Positions 1 through 7,904 of a DNA stretch of 25,863 nucleotides are shown piece by piece. How positions within the stretch are numbered: position 1 is the stretch's first letter; each line of letters starts with the position of its first letter. The DNA comes from an uncultured Planctomycetaceae bacterium (GTDB lineage Bacteria > Planctomycetota > Planctomycetia > Pirellulales > Pirellulaceae). The translations under genes and the position numbers were made by a program. The notes below the pieces were generated by a model that saw only the letters and a program-made list of their open reading frames with translations, was not told the origin of the DNA and made no database searches. The stretch is from contig CALELC010000639.1 of assembly GCA_937904535.1 (NCBI GenBank), positions 1 through 25,863 of the forward strand. The letters run 5' to 3'.

Positions 1-1
1 C

Positions 2-1459
2 GTGACGAAGGAAATCCGCGTCGCGCCGATGGGGCGGACCAATCAGTTCATCGAGTGGCAATCCGAGGCGATCGGCGATTACACACTGACGCTTTCGGTG
101 CCGTCGCATCCCGACGAGACGTTGCCTAACAACAATCGACTGACCGCCCCGATCGCAATTCGCCAGGAGCAATTGCGCGTGCTGTTGGTCGAGTCGGTGC
201 CGCGGTGGGAATACCGCTACCTCCGCAATGCGCTGTCGCGTGACCCTGGCGTGCAGCTCTCCTGTCTGCTGTTTCATCCTGGTTTGAGCAAGGTTGGCGG
301 CGGCAACAGCGACTACATCAAAGAGTTTCCCAGCGGGTTAGATGAGCTGGGCCAATACGACGTGATCTTCCTCGGCGATGTGGGGGTTGAGCAGGGACAA
401 TTAACGACCGAGCAGTGTCGTTTGCTGAAAGGCGTGGTGGAGCATCAAGCCAGCGGTTTGGTGTTCATGCCCGGACTTCAGGGACGCCAACTGTCATTTC
501 TCGACACCGAACTGGATGAACTGCTGCCGGTGGTGCTCGATCCTGCGCAACCCGGAGGTTGGGGCTCGCGGACGCCAAGTCAGTTCGCCCTTACCGAAAC
601 CGGTCGCCGGAGTTTGCTAACCCGGCTGGCTGATTCGCAGGAAGAAAACCTCGAGGTCTGGGATGGGCTGCCGGGATTCCAGTGGTACGCACCGGTGCTC
701 CGCGCCCGAGCCGGTAGTGAAGTGCTGTGTGTGCACAAGGATGTTGCTAATCAGTTTGGTCGACTACCACTGCTGGCGACTCGCACGTTCGGTGCCGGCA
801 AGGTGTTGTTTATGGGCACCGATGGAGCCTGGCGGTGGCGAAAAGGAGTCGAAGATCGCTACCACTACCGTTTTTGGGGACAAGTCGTGCGGTGGATGGC
901 CTATTCCCGGAACATGGCCAAAGGCGAAACGATGCGGCTGTATTATGCGCCCGACCAGCCGCAACTGCGCCAGAGCATCGTGCTGCGTGCCACGGTGATG
1001 GATCAAAGTGGCGAGCCGGTTCAGGACGGCGATGTCACCGCCCGAATCATCGGGCCGTCGGGGCGTGGGCATGCAGTCCGGCTGGCGTCGACCGGGCAAC
1101 AGTGGGGAGCCTACACCGGCACCTACACTGCCGAGGAACCTGGCGAGCACCGGGTAACGCTTTCCTGCGCCCAAACCAATGCCACCTTGGACGCAACCTT
1201 TTTTGTGCATGGCGACCTAGCGGAACGAGTCGGCCGGCCAGCGCGGCCCGAGGTATTGGAAGAGCTCGCTCGGGTGACCGGTGGGCGGGTGCTCGACTTG
1301 AATAACCTGGATCAGGTAGTCAGTGCGGTTACGGCGCTCCCCGAGCCTCCCCCTGCGGTTCGCCGGGTGCAGCTGTGGAGCCATCCGCTGATGGTGGCCA
1401 TGCTGACGAGTCTCCTGGGCATCTTCTGGGTGGGGCGCAAGCTCGTCGGCTTGATCTAG
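2..1459 (+). CDS. Membrane protein with GATase1-like domain, 3' part
   Basis: The reading frame is open from the first bases of the window. Planctomycete proteins of this kind are usually longer and carry N-terminal membrane helices, so I treat it as the C-terminal 485 residues of a truncated gene, although a GTG at position 2 could formally start it. An extracytoplasmic Ig-like stretch (about 1-55) leads into a Rossmann-like region (about 58-300) resembling GATase1-like domains: LRVLLVES, YDVIFLGDVG, GLVFMPG, and GKVLFMGTDGAWRWR near the end. A second beta-sandwich-like part (about 315-405) follows. A C-terminal helix (about 461-480, LMVAMLTSLLGIFWVG) would anchor it. Such proteins commonly sit in Bat-type clusters with MoxR and DUF58 genes, which would lie upstream and cannot be seen here. 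No catalytic Cys-His pair is obvious, so enzymatic activity is not claimed. Family placement is from memory of motifs. Confidence 0.7.
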   Translation: MTKEIRVAPMGRTNQFIEWQSEAIGDYTLTLSVPSHPDETLPNNNRLTAPIAIRQEQLRVLLVESVPRWEYRYLRNALSRDPGVQLSCLLFHPGLSKVGGGNSDYIKEFPSGLDELGQYDVIFLGDVGVEQGQLTTEQCRLLKGVVEHQASGLVFMPGLQGRQLSFLDTELDELLPVVLDPAQPGGWGSRTPSQFALTETGRRSLLTRLADSQEENLEVWDGLPGFQWYAPVLRARAGSEVLCVHKDVANQFGRLPLLATRTFGAGKVLFMGTDGAWRWRKGVEDRYHYRFWGQVVRWMAYSRNMAKGETMRLYYAPDQPQLRQSIVLRATVMDQSGEPVQDGDVTARIIGPSGRGHAVRLASTGQQWGAYTGTYTAEEPGEHRVTLSCAQTNATLDATFFVHGDLAERVGRPARPEVLEELARVTGGRVLDLNNLDQVVSAVTALPEPPPAVRRVQLWSHPLMVAMLTSLLGIFWVGRKLVGLI

Positions 1460-1908
1460 GCTGCGCACATAGCGCGGAGATCGAGCGGATGAGGAACCGC
1501 CCTTTAAGCTTCCGCCCAGCGATTCTGCGCTGGCACGAGCGCCGTTATCACCCGCCGCAGCCGGAAGTTTCAGCGGAGTCTTCCCGTGCCCTTAGCGCCT
1601 TCGCAAGATCACTGTTTCCCAGCTTGCAGCTTGCGGCAGTTTGTTGAGGCAATTGCTGATTCTGCTGAGAGATCCTGGGTCGGCCCCCAGAGGACGGCGC
1701 TCACCGAGCCACATGGCCGGTAACCGAATGACAGCCGGTTACAAAGGTTTCCTTCTAGCTGCGCTACCGATCGAGTCGGCCCCGATAGCTCGGGGAACGC
1801 TGTCTCAAACCGTTGCGAAGACGCCAAACACGCAAGCAGAGGCTTAATGAGCGTTTTGATGTCCCGGCGGAAATAGGCATCCCAGAGCGTCCGCTGATGC
1901 CATGCATG

Positions 1909-1975
1909 GGAAGCTCAATCGCAAATGGTTGAGCTTCCGATTTCCTGCCATTTGAGTTCGCACCCGGATGAACTC
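1909..1975. other. Two tandem stem-loops, function unknown
   Basis: The first hairpin has a perfect 10-bp stem, GGAAGCTCAA (1909-1918) with TTGAGCTTCC (1929-1938), and a 10-nt loop. The second has a perfect 7-bp stem, TGAGTTC (1953-1959) with GAACTCA (1970-1976), and a 10-nt loop. No T-tract follows on either strand, so a standard intrinsic terminator is unlikely. They may be part of a small RNA or a processing site, but nothing beyond the base pairing supports that. Confidence 0.45.
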
Positions 1976-2330
1976 AGCAGTGCCCTTGGCATCGTGATGG
2001 AGTGAATATCCGTGATGCATCGTAGATCACACAAATCGTAACCAAACCGGGTGCGCTGGTTCAGTAGTGTGTGTTCTGTGGCAATGTCTTTGAAAATCTA
2101 TAAGACAGAGGGTGGGATACAAATGGACATGAAAACTCGATCTGTGCTCTCTCGCTGTTGTGATTTTGCGGTGTTTATAAGCAGTTGGCTGCGGGTCTTC
2201 ATATAAAAGTTGTGCAGGCTTCTATGGAAATGAGTGTGAGTGACAGCGCGTTAAATACTGCCTAGCTCAGCCAGGTTTCCTAGTGTATTGAATGTTTGAG
2301 TCTGTCAATGGGATTATTAAATAAAATTTG

Positions 2331-2359
2331 TTGACACCCCATTGAGTCGCCCTTAACTT
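2331..2359 (+). promoter_or_regulatory. Candidate promoter of the first DUF1559 gene
   Basis: An exact TTGACA (2331-2336) is followed by a 17-nt spacer and TAACTT (2354-2359). The -10 matches the sigma70 consensus poorly (3 of 6). The predicted start would give a leader of about 80 nt. The second DUF1559 gene has an exact TTGACA at a similar distance from its start. Confidence 0.35.
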
Positions 2360-2443
2360 TTCCTAAGGGGGGTTGGTGCGGCGCTGTGAGTTTCAAGTCC
2401 CCGCGGTGGATGTCTTTCGTGCCGAATCTATTAGGAGAGTTCC

Positions 2444-3460
2444 GTGGTGATCCAGAGAAGGCCAGTGCGAGCAGGCTTTACGCTCGTCGAGTTGCTAGTC
2501 GTGATTGCGATTATTGGCGTGATGGTGGGCTTGTTGTTGCCCGCTGTTCAGGCGGCTCGCGAAGCCGCCCGCCGCATGTCTTGTGGCAACAATTTGAAGC
2601 AAATTGCGCTCGGGCTACACAACTACGAAAGCACCTACAAGAAATTGCCATTAAACCGCACGTTCGTCGGTGCCGATTTTGCAGATACGCCTGCCAACCC
2701 GCAATTTCGTAGTTTGAGCTGGGTTGTGGGTGTGCTGCCATTTATTGAGCAGCAGGCGCTCTACGACACGATCGATTTCAACTATGAGATGACGACTGAC
2801 CCGAGAAACGGGGCAAACTTTAACGCGCCGCCGCCTGCCAGTAATGCGGCCGTTGCTCGATCCGTGATTCCGTCGTTCCGCTGCCCCAGCGATGCTGTTT
2901 CCTCGGATCGCATGGTTGGGAGGGCGAACAAGAACGGTGATCGTGAGTTAGCGATCAATAACTACAAAGGAGTGGCCGGTTCCAATTGGGAATGGGGCAA
3001 CTTCATCGTCAACACCGCACCGTTTGCATCAACCCGCTGGGGATTGACTGGCAATGGTCTCGACCGTGGGAACGGGATGTTGATGCGCAACTCCGAATTC
3101 AACAATCAAACGGAGTTCAAGCATGTGATTGACGGACTCAGTAACACTTTGATGGTTGGGGAAGCCATTCCCGCCTTTTGCACGAACACCTGGTGGTACT
3201 GGTTCAATGGGGTGACTGCTACGGTCGCGGTCCCACTCAATGTCCGTGCCTATTGCACCAACTCCGGTAATCGGGTGCCCGACTTGATCGCCTGTGCTCA
3301 TGATTGGCCCAATAACTATTCGTTTATGAGCCTGCATCCTGGTGGTGGGCAGTTTGCCTTGGGCGACGCCAGTGTGCGCTTTGTAAGCGATACCATCGAT
3401 ATCAATGTCTATCGCTCAGCGGGTAGCACGATGGATGGGCGTGCGATCACCTTAGATTAA
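2444..3460 (+). CDS. DUF1559 prepilin-like secreted protein
   Basis: The 338-residue product starts at GTG 2444, preceded by AGGAG at 2433-2437 (6-nt spacing). It opens with a type IV prepilin signal, RAG/FTLVELLVVIAIIG (cleavage after Gly11), whose hydrophobic helix runs to about residue 34. The DUF1559 (SBP_bac_10-like) domain follows: AAREAARRM, NNLKQ, LGLHNYES, CPSD (about 145), a GLSNTLMVGEA block, and a C-terminal H-X9-D tail at about His298 (HPGGGQFALGDASVRF). That tail has Ala where most family members have Gly after the Asp. These proteins are very abundant in planctomycetes and are thought to be pseudopilin-like envelope or secreted components; their exact role is unknown. The gene is followed by a strong hairpin and a lipoprotein gene in the same direction, a common DUF1559 arrangement. 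Confidence 0.93.
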   Translation: MVIQRRPVRAGFTLVELLVVIAIIGVMVGLLLPAVQAAREAARRMSCGNNLKQIALGLHNYESTYKKLPLNRTFVGADFADTPANPQFRSLSWVVGVLPFIEQQALYDTIDFNYEMTTDPRNGANFNAPPPASNAAVARSVIPSFRCPSDAVSSDRMVGRANKNGDRELAINNYKGVAGSNWEWGNFIVNTAPFASTRWGLTGNGLDRGNGMLMRNSEFNNQTEFKHVIDGLSNTLMVGEAIPAFCTNTWWYWFNGVTATVAVPLNVRAYCTNSGNRVPDLIACAHDWPNNYSFMSLHPGGGQFALGDASVRFVSDTIDINVYRSAGSTMDGRAITLD

Positions 3461-3483
3461 ACGCTGGCGGTCTTTCTTCATGC

Positions 3484-3519
3484 TCAGCCGCGTCGCAACA
3501 ACTATCGCGACGCGGCTGA
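3484..3519 (+). terminator. Strong hairpin between DUF1559 and lipoprotein genes
   Basis: A perfect 13-bp stem, TCAGCCGCGTCGC (3484-3496) with GCGACGCGGCTGA (3507-3519), closes a 10-nt loop. It lies 23 nt after the DUF1559 stop codon and 56 nt before the next start. Only a weak T-rich stretch follows (gcttcttggg). It could be a partial terminator, an attenuator lowering expression of the downstream gene, or an mRNA-stabilising 3' structure. Confidence 0.6.
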
Positions 3520-3575
3520 AGCTTCTTGGGGCATTCGCGAAGTCTTTGCTTTACCAACGAAATAGGGGTTTAGGA

Positions 3576-3986
3576 ATGTCAGGCCGTTTTGGAAAACTGC
3601 TGGTGCTATTGGCTGTCTTGGGTGGATGCGGTGGTGAGGCGAAGGTTCCGGTTTCGGGAACCGTGAAGTATAAGGACCAGCCACTGGGAGAAGTAAACAT
3701 TGTGCTGATTCGTGCCGATGGGAAGACGGCGACGGCTACCACTGATTCCAGCGGCGCGTTTGCAGGCCTGACCACGGATGCACCGCAAGACGGAGCACTT
3801 CCGGGGGAATACAAGGTGGCGATCACACCGGTGAGCACCATCACCAGCGATCCGACGTCTGCGTCGGACTACAGCGCTCCCAAACCCTCCAAATTCCCGC
3901 CGAAGTTTATGAGCGCAGAGTCCTCAGGCCTGCAGGTCAAGGTTGAGCCAGGTATGCAACCGCTTGAGCTAACACTCAAAGAGTAA
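3576..3986 (+). CDS. Small carboxypeptidase-regulatory-like lipoprotein
   Basis: The product is a 136-residue lipoprotein. I start it at ATG 3576 because AGGGG lies at 3564-3568 (7-nt spacing) and because the longer in-frame version from 3480 would run through the strong hairpin and bury the signal peptide. The N terminus is a lipoprotein signal: basic start, hydrophobic LLVLLAVLGG, then Cys18. The mature part starts VPVSGTVKYKDQPLGEVNIVLI, a typical beta-sandwich opening of carboxypeptidase-regulatory-like (transthyretin-fold) domains. It ends with a P-P-K-F...SSGLQVKVEPG strand pattern. Such lipoproteins often sit directly downstream of DUF1559 genes in planctomycetes, suggesting a joint role in the cell envelope; the function is unknown. 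It resembles the lipoprotein at 4121-4588 in its C-terminal pattern. Confidence 0.85.
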   Translation: MSGRFGKLLVLLAVLGGCGGEAKVPVSGTVKYKDQPLGEVNIVLIRADGKTATATTDSSGAFAGLTTDAPQDGALPGEYKVAITPVSTITSDPTSASDYSAPKPSKFPPKFMSAESSGLQVKVEPGMQPLELTLKE

Positions 3987-4068
3987 GCTAGTCAGACCAT
4001 GAGAGCTGATGGAGAAGATGCCGACAGCCATCTCGAAAGTCCAGAAGACTGTCAAATCTTGTCGTGAC

Positions 4069-4093
4069 GAGGGCAAGCGGTAACGTTGCCCTC
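4069..4093. terminator. Hairpin between convergent lipoprotein genes
   Basis: An 8-bp stem, GAGGGCAA (4069-4076) with TTGCCCTC (4086-4093), has a 9-nt loop. It lies between the plus-strand gene ending at 3986 and the minus-strand gene ending at 4121, so it could act in both directions. No T-tract is present. Confidence 0.45.
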
Positions 4094-4120
4094 TCCCACG
4101 CATGCCTGGACGGTTGGGGA

Positions 4121-4588
4121 TCAGCCTTCGAGTTCGAGGGTTTGCACCACAGGAGAATCGCCTACCTGGACAGTCAAGCCTGAAGCTGGTGTCGAATATT
4201 TGATTGGCAATAGGCTCTTAGGCGCGGGGGCTGCGGGGGCGTTGGGGTCGTAGTCGGGACTGTCCATCTCAACGGCAGGCCCGGTCGCAGACACTTCCAT
4301 TTTCGTAACCGTGATGAGGTGAATGCCCTTGACCGCCCCATCGCCATCGGAATAGGTCCGCATCACGGCTTCACCCTGAGCGTTGGTGCGCCCTACGGCG
4401 ATGACAGGCTTGTCGTAATCATTTGAGTTCACCATGGCAACGTTTGCGCCTTCAACTGGCGCACCTTTGTGCATTACCTTGAGGGTGACAGGGGTCGTCG
4501 GGAACTCCGCTCCACCTCCGCCGCCGAGACAGCCTGCTGTCGTGAGCAACAGTAAGACCGATGAAAAGACCATGGGCATGCGAAGCAT
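4121..4588 (-). CDS. Small carboxypeptidase-regulatory-like lipoprotein
   Basis: The 155-residue product has a lipoprotein signal peptide (SSVLLLLTTAGC, Cys20) followed by a poly-Gly spacer. The mature domain has the pattern of a carboxypeptidase-regulatory-like fold: PVTLKVMHKGAPVEGANVAMV, then VGRTNAQGEAVMRTY, then GIHLITVTKMEV. It ends with LLPIKYSTPASGLTVQVG, which parallels the end of the lipoprotein at 3576-3986 (P-x-K-[FY]...SGL-x-V-x-V). Start at ATG 4588 is chosen because it gives a complete signal peptide; no clear Shine-Dalgarno is visible, and ATG 4579 is an alternative. It lies divergent from the second DUF1559 gene and convergent with the first pair. Role unknown; envelope attachment is inferred from the lipobox. 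Confidence 0.82.
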   Translation of the reverse strand: MLRMPMVFSSVLLLLTTAGCLGGGGGAEFPTTPVTLKVMHKGAPVEGANVAMVNSNDYDKPVIAVGRTNAQGEAVMRTYSDGDGAVKGIHLITVTKMEVSATGPAVEMDSPDYDPNAPAAPAPKSLLPIKYSTPASGLTVQVGDSPVVQTLELEG

Positions 4589-4957
4589 AGGGAATCGTCC
4601 GTTTAAAGAGGTGAGGAGTGTGATGCCAGCGCGATCAATCTACCGAAAGGGGCAGGCGATAGACAATGTCTCGTGGGGTCGTACGAGTAAATTATGTTTG
4701 CTCTAGCCGACAGGCCTAGTGCTTCGGCCAAGTTCCCGTAAGCGATAGCGATTCGAAGCATGGCAGGGTGTCCAGTCGGCTGGAATGCTTTATCAGGGTC
4801 AACGCGACTGAAACTTAGATTATTCCCGTTTGACAGCGGGATGAAGCCCCCTTAAAGTGGCGGCGTTAACGGTGTAGGTCATGGCTTGTGCGACTTCGTC
4901 GGATTGAAGCTGGTGGCCTATCAAACTCTCCTCTCGCCTTTTAATTGGAGTCTTCAC
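4589..4957. other. Divergent intergenic region
   Basis: This 369-base stretch separates the minus-strand lipoprotein gene from the plus-strand DUF1559 gene and must hold both promoters. It contains the good plus-strand promoter at 4830-4858 and a short perfect palindrome AGACA-A-TGTCT (4661-4671) that could be a protein-binding site. A 27-codon ORF (4623-4706) behind a GAGGAG sequence is present, but nothing else supports it. Confidence 0.5.
4830..4858 (+). promoter_or_regulatory. Candidate promoter of the second DUF1559 gene
   Basis: An exact TTGACA (4830-4835), a 17-nt spacer and TAAAGT (4853-4858; 4 of 6 matches to TATAAT) form a reasonable sigma70-type promoter. The leader would be about 90 nt, ending in the GGAG ribosome binding site at 4947-4950. 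Confidence 0.5.
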
Positions 4958-6064
4958 ATGCAGCGTTCGTTGCACAGACGCAGTGGATTCACATTGGTGG
5001 AATTGTTGGTGGTCATTGCGATTATCGGTGTCATGGTAGGGCTTCTTCTTCCTGCAGTTCAGGCCGCGCGAGAAGCTGCTCGTCGGATGCAGTGTTCCAA
5101 CAATCTCAAACAAATGGGATTGGGGATTCACAACTATGAAAGCACCTACAAGCAGCTGCCGCCGCGCCGTGGAGGTTCGGACGGTCAGAGTGCCGATTCG
5201 GCTCGCATTGGCGGCAATTTTCGTCGAGTGTCAGGCTTCGTGTGGTTGCTTCCATTTATTGAGCAGACCGCACTGGCCGACCAGATTGCCGCGGGCGGAA
5301 CCTTGTCGGATGGTACGGTGATCGCGCCGGGGGGACCGGCCGGATGGTTCACGTCAAACCCAGGCTATGATCCTTGGAAGACGCAGATTCCAACTTATCT
5401 CTGCCCATCGGACCTGAACCCCGGCAGGCAAGGAAATACCGCTGGCAACAGCTATGCGTTCAGCGTCGGCGACAGCATGGGGACCAATTGGAATTCCAAC
5501 GACTACAATTCCCGAGGCCCCTGGGGATCTTCCCATCGGGTGCGTGGTCTCCGCGATACAACGGACGGTTTATCGAATACGATTGCAATGAGCGAGCGCC
5601 CTTGGCCAGGTGGTAACCATGGACTTCAAACGGCCGCTGGGCATCTTTACCGAGGCGTGACCGTTGTACACCCCGCGGTGTTGACTAGCCCCGCAACCTG
5701 TTTGACGAATGCTGTTGGAACGCAGCTTGTCCCCGGCGTGCAGTTCAAGGCCCGCTTCGGGTCGTTGTGGACTGATGCGCAAGTAGAACGCGTTGGATTC
5801 AACACGGTTCTTGCTCCGAACGCGGTCTCCTGCGTTAGCGATGCAAATACGAACGCGGATTCGCCTGGTGGCGCTGTGAATGCGGGCAGCTATCACCCCG
5901 GTGGTGTCAATGCCTTGCTGATGGACGGTAGCGTGCGGTTTATCTCCGACAACATCAACACCGGAAACACGGCTCTGCCTCCGGTTGCAGGCGGTCCCAG
6001 CCCTTACGGCGTTTGGGGAGCACTCGGCTCAGCGAGCGGCGGCGAAACAGTAACTCTCGACTAA
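4958..6064 (+). CDS. DUF1559 prepilin-like secreted protein
   Basis: The 368-residue product starts at ATG 4958, preceded by TTGGAG (GGAG 4947-4950, 7-nt spacing). A longer frame from 4886 would add 24 residues ahead of the signal and is rejected. The prepilin motif is RRSG/FTLVELLVVIAIIG. From the cleavage-site Gly, the first 35 residues are identical to those of the DUF1559 protein at 2444-3460. After that the two diverge, keeping NNLKQ, HNYESTYK, CPSD, a GLSNTIAMSE block and the canonical H-X9-DG tail (His313 in HPGGVNALLMDGSVRF). Both genes use different codons for the shared stretch, so the similarity is protein-level conservation and not recent duplication. It is probably monocistronic, with its own promoter and a strong terminator. 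Function is as uncertain as for other DUF1559 proteins. Confidence 0.93.
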   Translation: MQRSLHRRSGFTLVELLVVIAIIGVMVGLLLPAVQAAREAARRMQCSNNLKQMGLGIHNYESTYKQLPPRRGGSDGQSADSARIGGNFRRVSGFVWLLPFIEQTALADQIAAGGTLSDGTVIAPGGPAGWFTSNPGYDPWKTQIPTYLCPSDLNPGRQGNTAGNSYAFSVGDSMGTNWNSNDYNSRGPWGSSHRVRGLRDTTDGLSNTIAMSERPWPGGNHGLQTAAGHLYRGVTVVHPAVLTSPATCLTNAVGTQLVPGVQFKARFGSLWTDAQVERVGFNTVLAPNAVSCVSDANTNADSPGGAVNAGSYHPGGVNALLMDGSVRFISDNINTGNTALPPVAGGPSPYGVWGALGSASGGETVTLD

Positions 6065-6100
6065 CGAAGAGACTGAAACGCAATACCTCCCGTTACTCCC

Positions 6101-6135
6101 AATCCCTCGCGGGCCTCTGTCCGCGGGGGATTTTT
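6101..6135 (+). terminator. Intrinsic terminator of the second DUF1559 gene
   Basis: A 12-bp stem (6101-6112 with 6121-6132, one G-T wobble) closes an 8-nt loop and runs into a T-tract at 6131-6135. It lies 37 nt after the stop codon. This is the best textbook terminator in the window. Confidence 0.85.
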
Positions 6136-6573
6136 ATTGAAGAGCGCTAAAAGCGGTGGCGTTTCTTATATCCAGAGGCGTTCCCTACAGAACGTGACGG
6201 TTGTTCCTCATCTATTGTCGCCTTCAGGTGGTCAAACTCGGCCAAGTTCCTGACTCTTAGCTAGGCACATGGCTTCTAGGTTTGCGAGCTGAATGGCATC
6301 TGGAGTTGCGGCAAGGACGGCGGTGATCGCGATGCCGTCAACACGGTAGGGAATCTCACAACGGCGTCGTGTCTCGGCCGAGTGACATCGGAATCAGCGG
6401 TGGGATATCCTGCAATGACGCTATGCCGGGCAAGATGCTAAGGCATCGTCACAATGCCGGACAAGCAACTCGGAGCGTTGCTGTCTCAGTCGTCGCCGGT
6501 GCTTTGATGGCCCATATCGGCCATCCCACAACAAGCGATATCAGCTGCCGACGACGCTGCTACGGGCTAAATG
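6136..6573. other. Intergenic region after convergent genes
   Basis: This 438-base stretch lies between the terminator of the second DUF1559 gene and the 3' end of the minus-strand permease gene. I see no supported gene. A 7-bp hairpin, GATGGCC (6506-6512) with GGCCATC (6519-6525), loop of 6, sits 49 nt beyond the permease stop and may help end the exporter operon; it lacks a T-tract. Confidence 0.45.
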
Positions 6574-7896
6574 CTACTCGTGGCGGAGGGCGTCGATTGG
6601 GTTCATCTTGGCGGCACGGATCGCAGGGTACAGGCCGCTGACGAGCCCAACTGCGACAGCGATACCGACGGCCAGCGGAATCGTGGCATAAACGATCGAC
6701 GGCTCTGCCTGCCGAATCGCCTCGGGCAGCGAGGCGAACTTCTCTGGCGAAAACTTGAACACCAGATACAACAGCGAGTGGTACATCGGTGGGCCGAGAA
6801 AGCCCAGCAGGATTCCTAAGAAAGCACCACAGAAACTGAGCACGATCGTTTCGACCAAGAACTGGCGAATGATGTCCTTGCGTTTAGCGCCCAAGGCGCG
6901 GCGAATCCCGATTTCGCGGGTCCGTTCCGTAACGCTGGCGAGCATGATGTTCATAATCCCAATCCCGCCGACAACCAGCGAAATGCAGGCGATCAACACA
7001 CCGATCCCCAAAAACATCATGCGTAAGTTGCGTGCTTGCTCGAGGAGTTCCAGCGGCACCACGACAGCGACATCTTGTAAGGCTGCGTGCCGGGGAAGGA
7101 TGAGCGACTCGACCATCGCAGCCGTTGGACGCACTTGCTCGACGTCGAACACCTGCAACGTGATCTGGTTGAGTTGCATGATCTCCATTTCCATCTGTCC
7201 CGCTCGGCGAGTGACGACGGTGTCGCCGATCCGCCGCTGCATGGTCCGAATCGGGATATAGATGTCGCCGGAGAAGTCTTGGGAATCGAGCGAACCGCCA
7301 ATCGCGGCCGACGCATTGCGGTGCTGCAGCACGCCGACGACGAGATAGTAATCGTTGTTTTCCGGGATATAGATGCGTTTGCCGAGCGGCTCTTCGTACG
7401 GGAACAAGCGCTCCGCTACACCGGCGGCGAGCACACAGGTGGTGTCGGCGCGAAGGTTGTCGGCATCAGCCAAGAAACGGCCACTGCGGACGCTGAGCTT
7501 ATTGATTTCTGCGTAATCCGGTGTGCAGCCGACGAGTCGCCCATCGATCGACTTGTCACCGTTGGTGAATTGGCGGCGAATCTCGCGGATCGGCAGGGCG
7601 CTGGAGATCGTCGGCACATTGGCGACAATCAAATCCAAGTCATTGCGGCGGAGGCCATAGTCCGCGGCACGGCCGGTCATCTTTTCGGCTGGCGGTTTGA
7701 CGCTGCGAACGATGATTGTGTTGGCCCCCAGTGACTCGATCTGCTTCTGAACGACATCGCTGGCACCTTGGCTGATCGCCGTCAACACGATCACCGCCCA
7801 GACACCGATCAAGATGCCGAGCATCGTCAGGCCGCTGCGAAGCGGGTGGAGCAGAAGGCTTTTAACGCCCAGTTGCCAAGTGCGGAGCCAAAGCAT
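6574..7896 (-). CDS. MacB-type ABC transporter permease
   Basis: The 440-residue protein has the layout of MacB/FtsX-type permeases. A first membrane helix (about 21-42, with GLTMLGILIGVWAVIVLTA) is followed by a large extracytoplasmic domain (about 45-300, MacB_PCD-like, starting with QIESLGANTIIVRS). Three C-terminal helices come at about 305-335, 355-380 and 400-425. The FtsX coupling motifs are present: TERTREIGIRRALGAKRKDI after the second helix, and the final YPAIRAAKMNPIDALRHE. Unlike E. coli MacB, the ATPase is a separate gene just upstream. The start lies 8 bases after the ATPase stop, so the two are probably translationally coupled. Substrate cannot be read from sequence; family members export macrolides, peptides, lipoproteins or siderophores. 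The gene is probably the last in the operon 10539-6574. Confidence 0.92.
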   Translation of the reverse strand: MLWLRTWQLGVKSLLLHPLRSGLTMLGILIGVWAVIVLTAISQGASDVVQKQIESLGANTIIVRSVKPPAEKMTGRAADYGLRRNDLDLIVANVPTISSALPIREIRRQFTNGDKSIDGRLVGCTPDYAEINKLSVRSGRFLADADNLRADTTCVLAAGVAERLFPYEEPLGKRIYIPENNDYYLVVGVLQHRNASAAIGGSLDSQDFSGDIYIPIRTMQRRIGDTVVTRRAGQMEMEIMQLNQITLQVFDVEQVRPTAAMVESLILPRHAALQDVAVVVPLELLEQARNLRMMFLGIGVLIACISLVVGGIGIMNIMLASVTERTREIGIRRALGAKRKDIIRQFLVETIVLSFCGAFLGILLGFLGPPMYHSLLYLVFKFSPEKFASLPEAIRQAEPSIVYATIPLAVGIAVAVGLVSGLYPAIRAAKMNPIDALRHE

Positions 7897-7904
7897 GAGA
7901 TCGA

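Larger units (their letters stand above)
1460..2443. other. Long intergenic region, AT-richer toward its 3' end
   Basis: There is no convincing gene in this 984-base gap. The ORFs overlapping it are short, have no recognisable domain and no good ribosome binding site. The second half (about 2000-2380) is visibly richer in A and T than the coding DNA around it, as expected for a promoter region. It holds two successive stem-loops (1909-1938 and 1953-1975), a candidate promoter (2331-2359) and a short inverted repeat CCCTTA/TAAGGG at 2350-2355 and 2364-2369 that overlaps the proposed -10 element. Confidence 0.6.

Noticed and set aside
3480..3575. Upstream in-frame start for the small lipoprotein
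   Set aside because: It would run through the 13-bp hairpin and place 32 unrelated residues before a complete lipoprotein signal peptide.
4623..4706. 27-codon ORF behind a GAGGAG sequence in the divergent intergenic region
   Set aside because: The ribosome binding site is good, but the peptide has no recognisable features and would need conservation data to be believed.
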